A stretch of DNA of 64,000 nt from Brevundimonas sp. M20. Lineage in GTDB: Bacteria > Pseudomonadota > Alphaproteobacteria > Caulobacterales > Caulobacteraceae. Below the pieces are notes generated by a model. The model searched no databases and was not told where the DNA came from. It saw nothing but the letters and a program-made list of their open reading frames with translations. This document shows, in pieces, positions 1 through 8,565 of this stretch. Where the stretch lies: the NCBI RefSeq assembly GCF_006547065.1, contig NZ_CP041243.1, forward strand, positions 2,309,001-2,373,000. The letters are read 5' to 3'. The position numbers and the translations under genes are program-made. The stretch's first letter is position 1. The number at the start of each line of letters is the position of its first letter.

Positions 1-61
1 CGCGCCCCGAGAATCTCAGGCTCCCAATTCAGCCGGGTTTGGTTAACGAGCCGTTTACAAT

Positions 62-76
62 CGGCAAATCCTGCCG
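62..76. promoter_or_regulatory. Palindrome upstream of flgF, candidate FlbD-type site
   Basis: CGGCA (62-66) and TGCCG (72-76) form a perfect inverted repeat around a 5-bp AT-rich spacer, about 55 bp upstream of a sigma-54 promoter. In Caulobacter, flagellar sigma-54 promoters are activated by FlbD bound at upstream ftr elements, and this position fits such an enhancer. The assignment is by position and symmetry only. Confidence 0.35.
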
Positions 77-130
77 GGCGCCAAAACCGGCTTTGCGGCT
101 GAAATGCCCGCCACCACTGGATTAACCCTG

Positions 131-147
131 TTGGCACGACCGTTGCG
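131..147 (+). promoter_or_regulatory. Sigma-54 (-24/-12) promoter of the flgF operon
   Basis: TTGGCACG at 131-138 and TTGC at 143-146 match the RpoN consensus TGGCAC-N5-TTGC exactly, with the invariant GG (133-134) and GC (145-146) at correct spacing. It lies about 28 bp before the flgF start. Sigma-54 control of middle and late flagellar operons is established in Caulobacter, so it probably drives flgF-flgG-flgA-flgH as one unit. Confidence 0.85.
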
Positions 148-173
148 AGGCGTTTGGGCGAAAGGAGCCGCCC

Positions 174-911
174 GTGGAAAACGCCGCCTACGTTGGATTG
201 TCACGCCAGATGACGCTTCGCCGCGAGCTGGACATCGTCGCGAACAACATCGCCAACGCTGACACCAACGGCTTCAAGGTCGAACAGCTGCTGGTCGGCG
301 AGGAGGTGGGCGAGCGCGCCCGCAACGCCTTCGTCCGCCCCGGCGTCAGCTTCGTGCTGGACAATGGCGTGGGCCGGGACTTCAGCCAGGGCTCGCTGGC
401 CCAGACCGGCCGCCCGCTGGATTTCGGCATCGAGGGCGAAGGCGCCTTCTTCACCGTGCAGGACGGCGCCGGGCTGGCCTACACCCGCGACGGGGCCTTC
501 ACCCTGGACCCGACCGGACGCCTGACCACCAAGCAGGGCGCGGCGGTCATGGGCGACGGCGGCGAGATCGTTCTGGACCCGACACGCGGCGAAATCTCGG
601 TCGGCGCCGACGGCACCATCACCCAGGACGAGGAAGTCGTCGGCCGCCTGTCGGTCGTGCGCTTCGACACCCTGGGGGCGCTCGAGAAGAGCGGCGACGG
701 CCTGTACCGCAACGCCTCCAACGCCGTGAGCACCGAGGCGACCGACGCCAGCGTTCGTCAGGGGATGCTGGAAGGCTCGAACGTCAATCCGATCCTCGAG
801 ATCACCAATCTGATCGAGATCCAGCGCGCCTACGAGAGCGTCAGCCGGATGATCGAGAACACCACCGACCTGTCCAAGCGCGCCGTCGAGCGCCTTGGTC
901 GGGCGTCCTAA
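174..911 (+). CDS. flgF: Flagellar proximal rod protein FlgF
   Basis: A 245-aa flagellar basal-body rod protein that builds the proximal rod in the periplasm. The N-terminal ANNIANADTNGFK block (about residues 23-35) is the rod-protein signature. The C-terminal helix with SNVNPILEITNLIEIQRAYE is the conserved FlgE/F/G export and assembly element. A GTG start was chosen because AAAGGAG lies at 161-167, 6 bp upstream. It is the first gene after the sigma-54 promoter and is followed by flgG after 14 bp. It lacks the longer insert of FlgG, which supports FlgF. Confidence 0.93.
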   Translation: MENAAYVGLSRQMTLRRELDIVANNIANADTNGFKVEQLLVGEEVGERARNAFVRPGVSFVLDNGVGRDFSQGSLAQTGRPLDFGIEGEGAFFTVQDGAGLAYTRDGAFTLDPTGRLTTKQGAAVMGDGGEIVLDPTRGEISVGADGTITQDEEVVGRLSVVRFDTLGALEKSGDGLYRNASNAVSTEATDASVRQGMLEGSNVNPILEITNLIEIQRAYESVSRMIENTTDLSKRAVERLGRAS

Positions 912-925
912 GGGAGGACCGGGAC

Positions 926-1714
926 ATGCGTGCGCTCAGAACCGCGGCTTCGGGCATGGCCGCCCAGCAGCTGAACGTCGAGGTCATCTCGAACAACATC
1001 GCGAACATGAACACCGTCGGCTACAAGCGCCAACGGGCCGAGTTCCAGGACCTGCTGTACCAGAACCTCGAGCGGATGGGCGCGCAGTCGTCCACGCAGG
1101 GGACCGTGGTGCCGACGGGCATCCAGATCGGCGCGGGCGTGAAGGCCGGGGCCGTGTATCGCGTGACCGATCAGGGCACCCCCACCCAGACCGGCGGCAT
1201 GTACGACATGGCCATCGACGGTCGCGGCTATTTCCAGGTGCTGATGCCCTCGGGCGAGACCGCCTACACCCGCGCGGGCAATTTCGCGATCAACGGCGAA
1301 GGTCAGCTGGTCACCGACGACGGCTATGCGGTGCAGCCGAACATCAACATCCCGCAGGATGCGGTTGATGTGCAGATTTCGAAGTCCGGTCAGGTGCAGG
1401 TCTTCACCGACGGCAACACCACCCCGCAGGTGGTCGGCCAGATCGAACTGGCCTCCTTCTTCAACGAGGCGGGTCTGGAAGCCATCGGTGACAATCTGCT
1501 GCTGGAGACGGCGGCGTCCGGCCCGGCCAATGTCGGCGCGCCCGGCGAGATCGGCTACGGCGACATCCTGCACAAGTTCACCGAAGCCTCGAACGTCGAT
1601 GCGGTGTCGGAAATCTCGGCCCTGATCATCGCCCAGCGGGCCTATGAGATGAACTCCAAGGTCATCACCACCGCCGATCAGATGCTGTCGGTCAGCGCGC
1701 AGGTGAAGTCGTGA
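926..1714 (+). CDS. flgG: Flagellar distal rod protein FlgG
   Basis: A 262-aa distal rod protein, of typical FlgG length. The N-terminus has the rod block SNNIANMNTVGYK (about residues 22-34) and the C-terminus the block SNVDAVSEISALIIAQRAYE. The start has GGGAGG 8 bp upstream. The stop codon overlaps the GTG start of flgA, suggesting translational coupling. FlgG assembles on the FlgB/C/F proximal rod and carries the P and L rings encoded by nearby genes. Confidence 0.95.
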   Translation: MRALRTAASGMAAQQLNVEVISNNIANMNTVGYKRQRAEFQDLLYQNLERMGAQSSTQGTVVPTGIQIGAGVKAGAVYRVTDQGTPTQTGGMYDMAIDGRGYFQVLMPSGETAYTRAGNFAINGEGQLVTDDGYAVQPNINIPQDAVDVQISKSGQVQVFTDGNTTPQVVGQIELASFFNEAGLEAIGDNLLLETAASGPANVGAPGEIGYGDILHKFTEASNVDAVSEISALIIAQRAYEMNSKVITTADQMLSVSAQVKS

Positions 1715-2328
1715 AGGCCCTGATCCTGGCCGCCGTCGGCGCCCTGACGTTCAGCCTGCCGCTGGCGTTCGCGGGCCCCGCCCTCGCCGGACCGGTGACG
1801 CTGAAGGCCAATCCGGTGGACGGCGACGGACAGGTGACGCTGGGCGACATCTTCGACGGCGCCGACGGCGCGGCGGGCGTCGTCGTGGGCCGCCGGGTCG
1901 GCCCCTCCATCGTGTTTGAAGCCGCCCAGTTGCAGAGCATGGCCCGTCAGGCCGGGCTGGAGTGGGCAAATCCGACCGGGCTGCGCCGGGTCGTGGTGCG
2001 TGACGCCGGCGCCGCGCCGGGCGGAGCCGCCACTCCCGCCCCCGTCGCCACCGCCGCCTTCGCCGGCGCGGCCCCCGCCCCCGCGCGCACGGCCCCCGGC
2101 CAGCGCGTGATCAGCCGCAACGACATGGTCGAGGTGCTGTACGAGACCGGCGGGGTGCGCCTGACCATCACGGGCCGGGCCGAAGGCAACGCCGCCGCCG
2201 GACAGCCGCTGGCCGTCCGCAACCTGCAATCCAACCGCGTCATCGACACCGTGGCCGTCGGCCCGGGACAGGCCATCGCCGGTCCCGCCGCCCAGGCCAC
2301 TCGCGCCCAACAGTTCGCCGCCCGATAA
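1711..2328 (+). CDS. flgA: Flagellar P-ring assembly chaperone FlgA
   Basis: A 205-aa exported protein with a signal peptide (hydrophobic residues about 4-26, ending in ALAG). The C-terminal half carries the FlgA/SAF-like pattern: ISRNDMVEVLYETGGVRLTITGRAEGNAAAG and LAVRNLQSNRVIDTVAVGPG are recognisable in short pieces. FlgA acts in the periplasm as chaperone for FlgI P-ring assembly. An Ala/Pro-rich linker of about 30 residues (about 100-130) separates N- and C-terminal parts. The GTG start overlaps the flgG stop. Confidence 0.85.
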   Translation: MKALILAAVGALTFSLPLAFAGPALAGPVTLKANPVDGDGQVTLGDIFDGADGAAGVVVGRRVGPSIVFEAAQLQSMARQAGLEWANPTGLRRVVVRDAGAAPGGAATPAPVATAAFAGAAPAPARTAPGQRVISRNDMVEVLYETGGVRLTITGRAEGNAAAGQPLAVRNLQSNRVIDTVAVGPGQAIAGPAAQATRAQQFAAR

Positions 2329-2339
2329 AGGGAAGTTCC

Positions 2340-3089
2340 ATGCGTTACGCCAAGACCCTGACCGTCGCCGCCGCCGCCCTGTCTCTGGGGGCCTGTTCGA
2401 CCGCCGTGGAGGCCGTCATGGGCCCCGAACTGGCGCCGATCGGCTATCCCGCCGCCCTGGTCCCGACTTCACAGGCCTATCTGCCCAGCCCGGAACAGCA
2501 GGCCGCGATCCGCGCCGACCGCGCCGCCAGCGCCAACAGCCTGTGGCGGACCGGCGCCCGCACCTTCTTCGGCGACCAGCGCGCGCGGCACGTGGGCGAC
2601 ATCCTGACGATCAACATCGACATCGACGACCGCGCGCAGACCAACAACTCGACCCAGCGCGCCCGCAGCAACGACGCCTCGGCGGGGCTGAGCAACTTCT
2701 TCGGCATGGAAAGCAGTCTGGGCCGCCTGTTCCCGGGCGGTTTCGACGCGGCGAACATGATCGGGCTGGAAGGGGAATCGAACTCCAACGGCTCCGGCTC
2801 GGTGAACCGGGCCGAAAAGGTCAGCCTGACCATCGCCGCCGTCGTCACCGACGTGCTGTCCAACGGCAACCTGATCATCCAGGGTCGGCAAGAAGTGCGC
2901 ACCAACCGCGAGGTCCGCGAACTGACCGTCGCCGGGATCGTGCGTCCGGAGGACATTTCCTCGGCCAACACCATCAACCACACCCAGATCGCTGAAGCCC
3001 GCATCAGCTATGGCGGCCGTGGCGACATCTCGCGCGTGCAAAGCGCCCCGGCGGTGCAGTCGGTGGTGGAGCGGTTCTCGCCGTTCTGA
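2340..3089 (+). CDS. flgH: Flagellar L-ring lipoprotein FlgH
   Basis: A 249-aa outer-membrane lipoprotein forming the L ring around the rod. The signal peptide ends in the lipobox LGAC, with lipidated Cys at about residue 19. Family motifs include SLWRTGARTFFGDQRARHVGDILT near residues 67-90 (seen in pieces), the NGNLIIQGRQEV segment and IRPEDI-like IVRPEDISSANTI. It lies 11 bp after flgA. No flgI follows, so the P-ring gene must be elsewhere. Confidence 0.93.
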   Translation: MRYAKTLTVAAAALSLGACSTAVEAVMGPELAPIGYPAALVPTSQAYLPSPEQQAAIRADRAASANSLWRTGARTFFGDQRARHVGDILTINIDIDDRAQTNNSTQRARSNDASAGLSNFFGMESSLGRLFPGGFDAANMIGLEGESNSNGSGSVNRAEKVSLTIAAVVTDVLSNGNLIIQGRQEVRTNREVRELTVAGIVRPEDISSANTINHTQIAEARISYGGRGDISRVQSAPAVQSVVERFSPF

Positions 3090-3137
3090 TCGCGCAATAA
3101 CAAGGGGCGGCCAACCGGCCCTGACGGCGGTCGGGAA

Positions 3138-3232
3138 GTGATTGGTGAGTGGTGAGTAGCGGTTGAACGGCTGGTTCCAAGTCATCTGCGCGCCGGGACT
3201 GATTGAACCACCAATCACCAATCACCAATCGC
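3138..3232. repeat. Long imperfect inverted repeat built of GATTGGT units
   Basis: The left arm (3138-3162) and right arm (3208-3232) match at about 20 of 25 positions when one is reverse-complemented. Each arm is itself a short tandem of GATTGGT(G)-like units. The intervening 45 bp could form a hairpin loop. It lies in the 298-bp gap between flgH and the next gene, with no ORF across it, and there is no T-tract after it. A dispersed REP/BIME-like element or a regulatory hairpin are both possible. Confidence 0.5.
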
Positions 3233-3387
3233 CGCCCGGGCTCACATCCTACCCGCCTGAGGCTGCCACCCGGGCAACCACCGCGCCCTTTGCGCCACAG
3301 CCCGGTTTTCGTCAGCCGCCGTTCAGCTGAGCCGTGAACTCTTAACGGACATCAACGTTTGCCCCCTTGAGAGGTGAGTGTCCGTCC

Positions 3388-3852
3388 ATGCTGAAGTTCG
3401 CAATTCCCGCCGTCGCCGCCCTTGGGCTGATCGCGTTCGCCGCGCAGTCCAGCGCGACCGACGTGGAGCGGGGAGAGCCGGGGATGGGCTGGCATCTGAG
3501 CCAGGAGGGCGCGATGGCCAAGCTGGCCTACGGCGTCGCCAACTCCGATCAGGTCGCCCTGATGATGACCTGCGAGCCGGGTCAGCAACAGCTGGCGGTC
3601 TATGGCGACGCCGTGCCCGCCACGCCGCGCCTGATGCGCGCCTCCATGACCGAGGCGGCGATTGATCCGCTGAGCGGCGATCTGGAAGAGGACATAGGCG
3701 TCTCACTGCGCGACCCGACGATGCAGGCCATGGCCCGCACCGGTCGCCTGACGGTCGAGGGAGACGCCGGGCGGTTCCAGCTGACGGCCACGCGGTCGGA
3801 GCGTGCGCTGATTGATCGCTTCTTCGCCTATTGCGGAACCGACCACGTCTGA
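3388..3852 (+). CDS. Small exported protein, first of three tandem paralogues
   Basis: A 154-aa protein of unknown function with a signal peptide (hydrophobic residues 4-20). It shares a layout with the next two genes: a W-H-L-S-Q-E-G start of the mature domain, a LAYGV strand, a MMTCEPG segment with a Cys, and a C-terminal RFFAYCG with a second Cys. The two Cys probably form a disulfide in the periplasm. The ATG at 3388 was chosen over TTG 3367 because the GAGAGGTGAG ribosome-binding stretch lies between them and the signal peptide starts here. Confidence 0.75.
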   Translation: MLKFAIPAVAALGLIAFAAQSSATDVERGEPGMGWHLSQEGAMAKLAYGVANSDQVALMMTCEPGQQQLAVYGDAVPATPRLMRASMTEAAIDPLSGDLEEDIGVSLRDPTMQAMARTGRLTVEGDAGRFQLTATRSERALIDRFFAYCGTDHV

Positions 3853-3892
3853 CCACGTCTTGTGGCCAGAAGCATCAGCGGGGGCTGAACCC

Positions 3893-4336
3893 ATGATCCC
3901 GATCCTGGCCGCCGTCGCGGCTCTGGCCTTGTGGCCGCAAAACGCCGCCGCTCCTGCCGAAGCCGCCTGGACCTGGACCCTGTACAGCGACGATCAGCCC
4001 GTGGTTCTGGCCAATGAGGTGCCTGACACCGCCAATCTGCGCACCACGCTGGAATGCGAGCCGGGCAGCAGCGTGGCCCGGTTGACGCTGTACGGCGGCG
4101 AAACCGGCGCCGGCATGGCGCGGGTGACGGCGGGCGACGCCGCCGCCGTGGCCGAGGCGCAAGGCGCGCGCGGCGGCGGGCTGAAGCTGGCCCTGCGCAC
4201 GGACCACCCTGTGTTCACGGCCTTCGGCGCCGGAGGACGGCTGGCCGTTGCCGTCGGCGAACAGCGCCGAACGGTCGAGGTTCCCGCCGCCCATCTTGCC
4301 AAGCTGCGTCGCTTCGCGGAACTTTGCTCCGGCTGA
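3893..4336 (+). CDS. Small exported protein, second of three tandem paralogues
   Basis: A 147-aa protein of unknown function with a short signal peptide (IPILAAVAALALWP). It shares the arrangement of its neighbours: a W-T-L-Y-S-D-D-Q opening strand, an L-E-C-E-P-G block, and a C-terminal RRFAELCSG. It is the most divergent copy. It starts 40 bp after the previous gene behind a GGGGGC stretch. The conserved Cys pair and exported location suggest a small disulfide-bonded periplasmic domain. Confidence 0.7.
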   Translation: MIPILAAVAALALWPQNAAAPAEAAWTWTLYSDDQPVVLANEVPDTANLRTTLECEPGSSVARLTLYGGETGAGMARVTAGDAAAVAEAQGARGGGLKLALRTDHPVFTAFGAGGRLAVAVGEQRRTVEVPAAHLAKLRRFAELCSG

Positions 4337-4349
4337 TCCGGAGACTCCC

Positions 4350-4853
4350 ATGCGCGCCCCTGCCCTGCTTGCCCTGTCCGGCCTGACGCTGGCTGTGGCG
4401 GCGTGCAACACCACCAACCAGCCGATGGGGCTGTCGGCGGCGTCGAGCGCCGCCCCCGCCCCGGTCGCCCATTATGACTGGTTCCTGCATCAGGACGGTC
4501 AGGAGGCGCGTCTGGCCTATGGGCTGGAGGAGAGCGACGACCTGAGGATCGGGCTGGACTGCCGCAAGAACTCGGGCCGGCTGGCGCTGAGCGCGGTCGC
4601 CCCGGAAGGCGCGGCGCACGAAATCCACCTGGAATCCGGCGGCGACACCGAACGCTATCCTGCCGAGGCCGAGCCGTCCGAGCTGAATGACGGCCTGTTC
4701 CTGACCGCCGAGGCCAAGGCGGGCGATCCGGTGTTCCAGCGCTTCCGCCGGGTCGGCTGGCTGGCGGTCTGGCAGGGCGAGGACCGCCACGCCTATGCGC
4801 CGCATCCGGGATCGAGCGACCGGGTCGAACGGTTCTTCGCCTTCTGCGGTTGA
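4350..4853 (+). CDS. Small lipoprotein, third of three tandem paralogues
   Basis: A 167-aa protein of unknown function. Its signal peptide ends in a lipobox (LAVAAC, Cys 19), so unlike its two neighbours it should be membrane-anchored. The mature domain has the shared WFLHQDGQEARLAYGL pattern, an LDC segment and a C-terminal RVERFFAFCG. It starts 13 bp after the second paralogue. The three genes look like a tandem duplication that diverged in localisation. Confidence 0.75.
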   Translation: MRAPALLALSGLTLAVAACNTTNQPMGLSAASSAAPAPVAHYDWFLHQDGQEARLAYGLEESDDLRIGLDCRKNSGRLALSAVAPEGAAHEIHLESGGDTERYPAEAEPSELNDGLFLTAEAKAGDPVFQRFRRVGWLAVWQGEDRHAYAPHPGSSDRVERFFAFCG

Positions 4854-4905
4854 CGGCGACGCCCGGCTCCGGTGCAGTCCCGCCCGCATCCGGGAGGGAG
4901 CCCCA

Positions 4906-6708
4906 ATGAAGACCATCATCCTCGCCGCCTCTGCGGCGGCCCTGCTGGCCGTCTGCGCCGCGCCCGCCGTCGCGCAGACCCCGCCGCCCGCCGCCGTCCG
5001 GCAGGCGGAGAACGCAAGGCTGGCGGCTATCCTGTCGGATTACGAAGCCTACCTGCGGTCCATCGATCCGATCACCGCGGGGATGGAGGGCGACCGTGCG
5101 GCGCAGGGGCGACTGCCCGACGCCTCACGCGCCTTCGAGGTGGCGCAGGAGCCGGTGCTGAAGGGATTCGCCGACCGGCTGGCGGCGCTGGACCCGGCGA
5201 CGCTGACGCCGGACGATCGGCTGAACCACGCCTTCCTGACCTATGTGCTGCAGCGCGCGCGAGACCGGATTCCGCTGGATACGGGACGTATCGAGGCCTT
5301 CAACTCCGAAGGCGGGCCGGGACAGACGGCGGGCTATCTGGCGGCGGTGACGCGGATCACGAACGCGCAGGACGCCGAACTGTACATCGCCCGGCTGGAG
5401 GCCCTGCCCCGCTTCTACAGCGACCAGCGGGCGGCGGCGCAGCGAGGGCTTGAGACCGGTCTGGTGCAGCCCCGCTCCATCGTCGAGAACGCCCTGAGCC
5501 TGATGGAGCCGGAGGCGGCGCTGACGCCGGAAACCGATCCGCTGCTCAAGCCCTTCGCCGCCCTGCCCGGCTCGATCCCGGCGGCGCAGCAGGCGGCCCT
5601 GACCGCGCGCGCCCGCGCCGTGGTGGCCGACCGCATCATGCCCGAGCGGCGCGAGTGGGTGCGGTTCCTGCGGCAGGACTATCTGCCCCGCGCGCCCGAG
5701 ACGCTGGGGCTGGCGCACCGCCCCGGCGGGCGCGACCTCTACGCCTTCCTGGTGCGGGGCTACACGACCACCGACATGACCCCGGACGAGGTGCACCAGC
5801 TGGGTCTGCAGGAGGTGGCGCGCATCCGGGCGCGGATGGACACGGAGATGCGGGCGGCGGGCTGGACCGGCGATTTCGCGAGCTTCCTGACCTTCCTGCG
5901 CACCGATCCACAGTTCTACGCCACCAGCCGCGAGCAACTTCTGGAGAAGGCGTCGGAGATGGCCAAGCGGTCGGACGACGGCCTGCCCGCCCTGTTCGGA
6001 ACCCTGCCGCGCACCCCGTACGGGGTGCGCCCGGTGCCGGCGGAGATCGAGGCCAACTACACCACCGGCCGCTACTTCCCCGGTTCGATGGAGAACGGGA
6101 TCGCCGGCGGCTACATGGTCAACACCAGCCGGCTGGATCAGCGCCCGCTGTACGAACTGCCCGCCCTGACCCTGCATGAGGCCGTGCCCGGCCACCATCT
6201 GCAGATCGCCCTGCAACAGGAAGCCGAGGCCGGGCCATACTTCCGGCGCGGGGTGGATGTGACTGCCTTCGTCGAGGGCTGGGGCCTGTACGCCGAGTTT
6301 CTGGGCGAGGAGATGGGCTTCTATCGCACGCCCTACGAACGGTTCGGGCGACTGAGCTACGAGATGTGGCGCGCCTGCCGTCTGGTGGCGGACACCGGCA
6401 TTCACTGGCTGGGCTGGGACATTGAACAGGCCCGCGCCTGCTTCCGCGACAACTCGGCGCTGGCCCCGCACAACATCGAGACCGAGCTGCAGCGCTACAT
6501 CGGCTGGCCGGGTCAGGCGACGGCCTACAAGGTCGGTGAAATTCGCCTGCGCGCCATCCGCACGCGGGCCGAGACCGATCTGGGCGACCGCTTCAACGTG
6601 CGCCGCTTCCACGACGCCCTGCTGGTCGACGGCCCCCTGCCGATGGCCCTGCTGGACGAGCGGATGGACCGCTGGATCGCGGAGGAGAAGGCGCGGCCCG
6701 CCCAATAG
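4906..6708 (+). CDS. DUF885-family exported metallohydrolase
   Basis: A 600-aa secreted protein with a signal peptide (MKTIILAASAAALLAVCAAP, then AVAQ). It belongs to the DUF885 family, which is related to zinc-dependent carboxypeptidases. The diagnostic H-E-A-V-P-G-H-H motif is at residues 424-431, followed downstream by an EGWGLYAE motif whose Glu would complete the metal site. Length is normal for the family. The ATG was chosen behind GGGAGGGAG, and in-frame codons upstream would put charged residues before the signal peptide. The substrate is unknown; peptide hydrolysis in the periplasm is likely. Confidence 0.85.
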   Translation: MKTIILAASAAALLAVCAAPAVAQTPPPAAVRQAENARLAAILSDYEAYLRSIDPITAGMEGDRAAQGRLPDASRAFEVAQEPVLKGFADRLAALDPATLTPDDRLNHAFLTYVLQRARDRIPLDTGRIEAFNSEGGPGQTAGYLAAVTRITNAQDAELYIARLEALPRFYSDQRAAAQRGLETGLVQPRSIVENALSLMEPEAALTPETDPLLKPFAALPGSIPAAQQAALTARARAVVADRIMPERREWVRFLRQDYLPRAPETLGLAHRPGGRDLYAFLVRGYTTTDMTPDEVHQLGLQEVARIRARMDTEMRAAGWTGDFASFLTFLRTDPQFYATSREQLLEKASEMAKRSDDGLPALFGTLPRTPYGVRPVPAEIEANYTTGRYFPGSMENGIAGGYMVNTSRLDQRPLYELPALTLHEAVPGHHLQIALQQEAEAGPYFRRGVDVTAFVEGWGLYAEFLGEEMGFYRTPYERFGRLSYEMWRACRLVADTGIHWLGWDIEQARACFRDNSALAPHNIETELQRYIGWPGQATAYKVGEIRLRAIRTRAETDLGDRFNVRRFHDALLVDGPLPMALLDERMDRWIAEEKARPAQ

Positions 6709-6738
6709 AACCGCGCATCCGAACGGAATGTGTAGGCC

Positions 6739-7257
6739 CTACGCCCCCGGCCCGTGGGGCATCATGTTCTCATAGGGCGTGGTCGGGACCTGACCAGGCG
6801 GCAATGCCGTCGGCGCAGGGTCGCCTTCGAGCGGCAGGGATTTGATGTAGCGATAGACCGCCCGCTTGTCGGCCTCGGCCATGGCGCGGACGCTGGGCCA
6901 GGGCATGGGCGGCAGGGCCTCGCGGGTGTTCAGCATCTCGACCCAGTCGTCCTCGCTCATCGCGGCCACGGTGCGGCGCAGGTTATGCGGATAGGTGGTG
7001 CCCCAAGGGCCGTAGAAGCCGCTCCCGGAGCCCTTGAGCCATTCGCTTTCAGGAATACGGCCGCCCCGCTGTGGATAGCCGGGGGTGTGGCAGTCGTTGC
7101 AGCCGCCGGTCAGCACCAGATAGCGCCCCGCCTCGATATCGCCGGCGGCTGCGACGTGCGGCTGATCGGTCGCCGCGCTGATCCTGGCCTCAGGCTGCCG
7201 GCAGGAACCGAGCGCGACCGCACAGGCGCCGAGCAGGATCAGGTGTCTGGCGATCAT
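6739..7257 (-). CDS. Monohaem cytochrome c lipoprotein
   Basis: A 172-aa exported protein. The signal sequence ends in VALGSC, a lipobox with Cys 19. A single haem-binding CNDCH motif is at residues 53-57. A Met in the LPPMPWP segment (about residue 117) is the probable sixth ligand. It resembles small cytochrome c subunits that pair with periplasmic dehydrogenases, but no dehydrogenase lies beside it. It converges on the DUF885 gene with a 30-bp gap. Confidence 0.85.
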   Translation of the reverse strand: MIARHLILLGACAVALGSCRQPEARISAATDQPHVAAAGDIEAGRYLVLTGGCNDCHTPGYPQRGGRIPESEWLKGSGSGFYGPWGTTYPHNLRRTVAAMSEDDWVEMLNTREALPPMPWPSVRAMAEADKRAVYRYIKSLPLEGDPAPTALPPGQVPTTPYENMMPHGPGA

Positions 7258-7336
7258 GATGTGTCTCCCCCGAGGGCGTCAGGAGACCATCGCTTGCCGA
7301 TTCAGACAAATTCCAAAAACCGGTGTTTTTGGAGCC

Positions 7337-7681
7337 TCAGCCCAGCCCCAGCTCGGCCCTCAGCTTGCGGGTCAGTTTGGCCGCGATGATCGAGTGGGCG
7401 ATGGCGAAATGCTCGGCCAGTTCATCGTCGGGCCAGGCGGAGGGGTCGGGCAGGTTCACCCATTTGGCTCGGGCCATGTAGGGGGCCGGACGCGCCCGGC
7501 CCTCCCCGGTCAGCACCTCATAAGCGATGTCGGAGACCTTGAAGGAGACACCGCCCTGTTCCCCCACCATGACGAACATCTTGCCGCCGACCTTGTAGGC
7601 GTCGTGGTCGTCGCCGAACGGATGGTCCAGCGTGGCTCCGGGCAGGGCCAGACAGACCCTGCCTATCCCTGCCCGGTCCAT
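7337..7681 (-). CDS. MmcQ/YjbR family protein
   Basis: A 114-aa protein of the MmcQ/YjbR fold. It shows the family pattern: a CLALPGATLDHPFGDDHDAYKVGGKMF-like N-terminal half (seen in pieces) and a W-V-N-L-P-D block before the C-terminal helix. The family has a double-wing DNA-binding-like fold, but its biochemical role is unsettled. It begins 2 bp after the msrA stop, so the two are co-transcribed. Confidence 0.85.
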   Translation of the reverse strand: MDRAGIGRVCLALPGATLDHPFGDDHDAYKVGGKMFVMVGEQGGVSFKVSDIAYEVLTGEGRARPAPYMARAKWVNLPDPSAWPDDELAEHFAIAHSIIAAKLTRKLRAELGLG

Positions 7682-7683
7682 GA

Positions 7684-8331
7684 TCAGGCCGAAACGCCGA
7701 TGCCGATCGGGCAGACCACGCCGGTTCCGCCGATACCGCAGTAGCCGGCCGGGTTCTTGGCCAGATAGCCCTGATGGTAGTCCTCGGCGAAGTAGTAGGG
7801 CCCGGCCTCGGTGATCTCTGTGGTGATCTGACCCCGGCCCGCCTTGTCGAGTGCGGACTGATAGGCGTCGCGCGAGGCCTCGGCCTCGGCCTTCTGCGCA
7901 TCGTTCAGATAATAGATGGCCGAGCGGTAGGTGGTGCCGATGTCATTGCCCTGACGCATGCCCTGGGTCGGGTCATGGTTTTCCCAGAAGGCCTTCAGCA
8001 GCTCGCCGTAGCTGATCTCCTTCGGGTTGAAGACAACCTTGACCACCTCGGCGTGGCCGGTCCGACCGGTGCAGGTCTCTTCATAAGTCGGATTGGGCGT
8101 CAGGCCGCCGGTATAGCCGACCGAGGTCACCCAGACGCCCGGCAGCTGCCAGAAGATCCGCTCGACGCCCCAGAAACAGCCCATGCCGAAAATGGCGGTC
8201 TCGAACCCTTCCGGGTAGGGGCCTTTCAGCGGGCGGCCGGTGACGAAATGGACTTCATCGGTGTGCAAGGGCTCGGCGCGGCCCGGCAGGGCGGTGTCGG
8301 CGGTCGGCAGGGTGGTTTTCTGCGAGAGCAT
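7684..8331 (-). CDS. msrA: Peptide-methionine (S)-S-oxide reductase MsrA
   Basis: A 215-aa enzyme that reduces methionine S-sulfoxide in oxidised proteins. The catalytic motif GCFWGVE is present (about residues 47-53), and the C-terminal [10 protein letters not shown] segment supplies candidate resolving cysteines. No signal peptide is seen, so it is cytoplasmic. The ATG at 8331 was preferred over one 33 bp upstream because GGAG lies 7 bp before it. It is the first gene of a two-gene unit with the YjbR-family gene. Confidence 0.93.
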   Translation of the reverse strand: MLSQKTTLPTADTALPGRAEPLHTDEVHFVTGRPLKGPYPEGFETAIFGMGCFWGVERIFWQLPGVWVTSVGYTGGLTPNPTYEETCTGRTGHAEVVKVVFNPKEISYGELLKAFWENHDPTQGMRQGNDIGTTYRSAIYYLNDAQKAEAEASRDAYQSALDKAGRGQITTEITEAGPYYFAEDYHQGYLAKNPAGYCGIGGTGVVCPIGIGVSA

Positions 8332-8475
8332 GGGAGAACTCCGGACAAATCGTTCGCTGACCATATGGGGCCTAAACAGGCGCTTGCCGAGGGGGGCTGA
8401 CTGTTCTAATCAGCGCCCCTCGCCGGATGGACCGTCCGGCGCTGCGCGCAGGCCTTCGGGCGACGTCGTGGAAAC

Positions 8476-8565
8476 GGACAGGTGGCGGAGTGGTCGATCG
8501 CGCACGCTTGGAAAGCGTGTGTACGTGAAAGCGTACCGAGGGTTCGAATCCCTCTCTGTCCGCCA
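8476..8565 (+). tRNA. tRNA-Ser (anticodon GGA)
   Basis: The 90-nt sequence folds as a class II tRNA. The acceptor stem is GGACAGG with TCTGTCC, followed by discriminator G and an encoded CCA (8563-8565). The anticodon stem CACGC/GCGTG encloses TTGGAAA, giving anticodon GGA. A long variable arm and the GGTTCGAATCC T-arm follow. It reads UCC/UCU serine codons. Confidence 0.95.

Noticed and set aside
5125..6705. 526-aa open frame antisense to the DUF885 gene
   Set aside because: High-GC shadow frame. The plus-strand protein has a signal peptide and metal motif; the antisense translation is low complexity, rich in Gln/Gly/Arg/Leu, with no domain.
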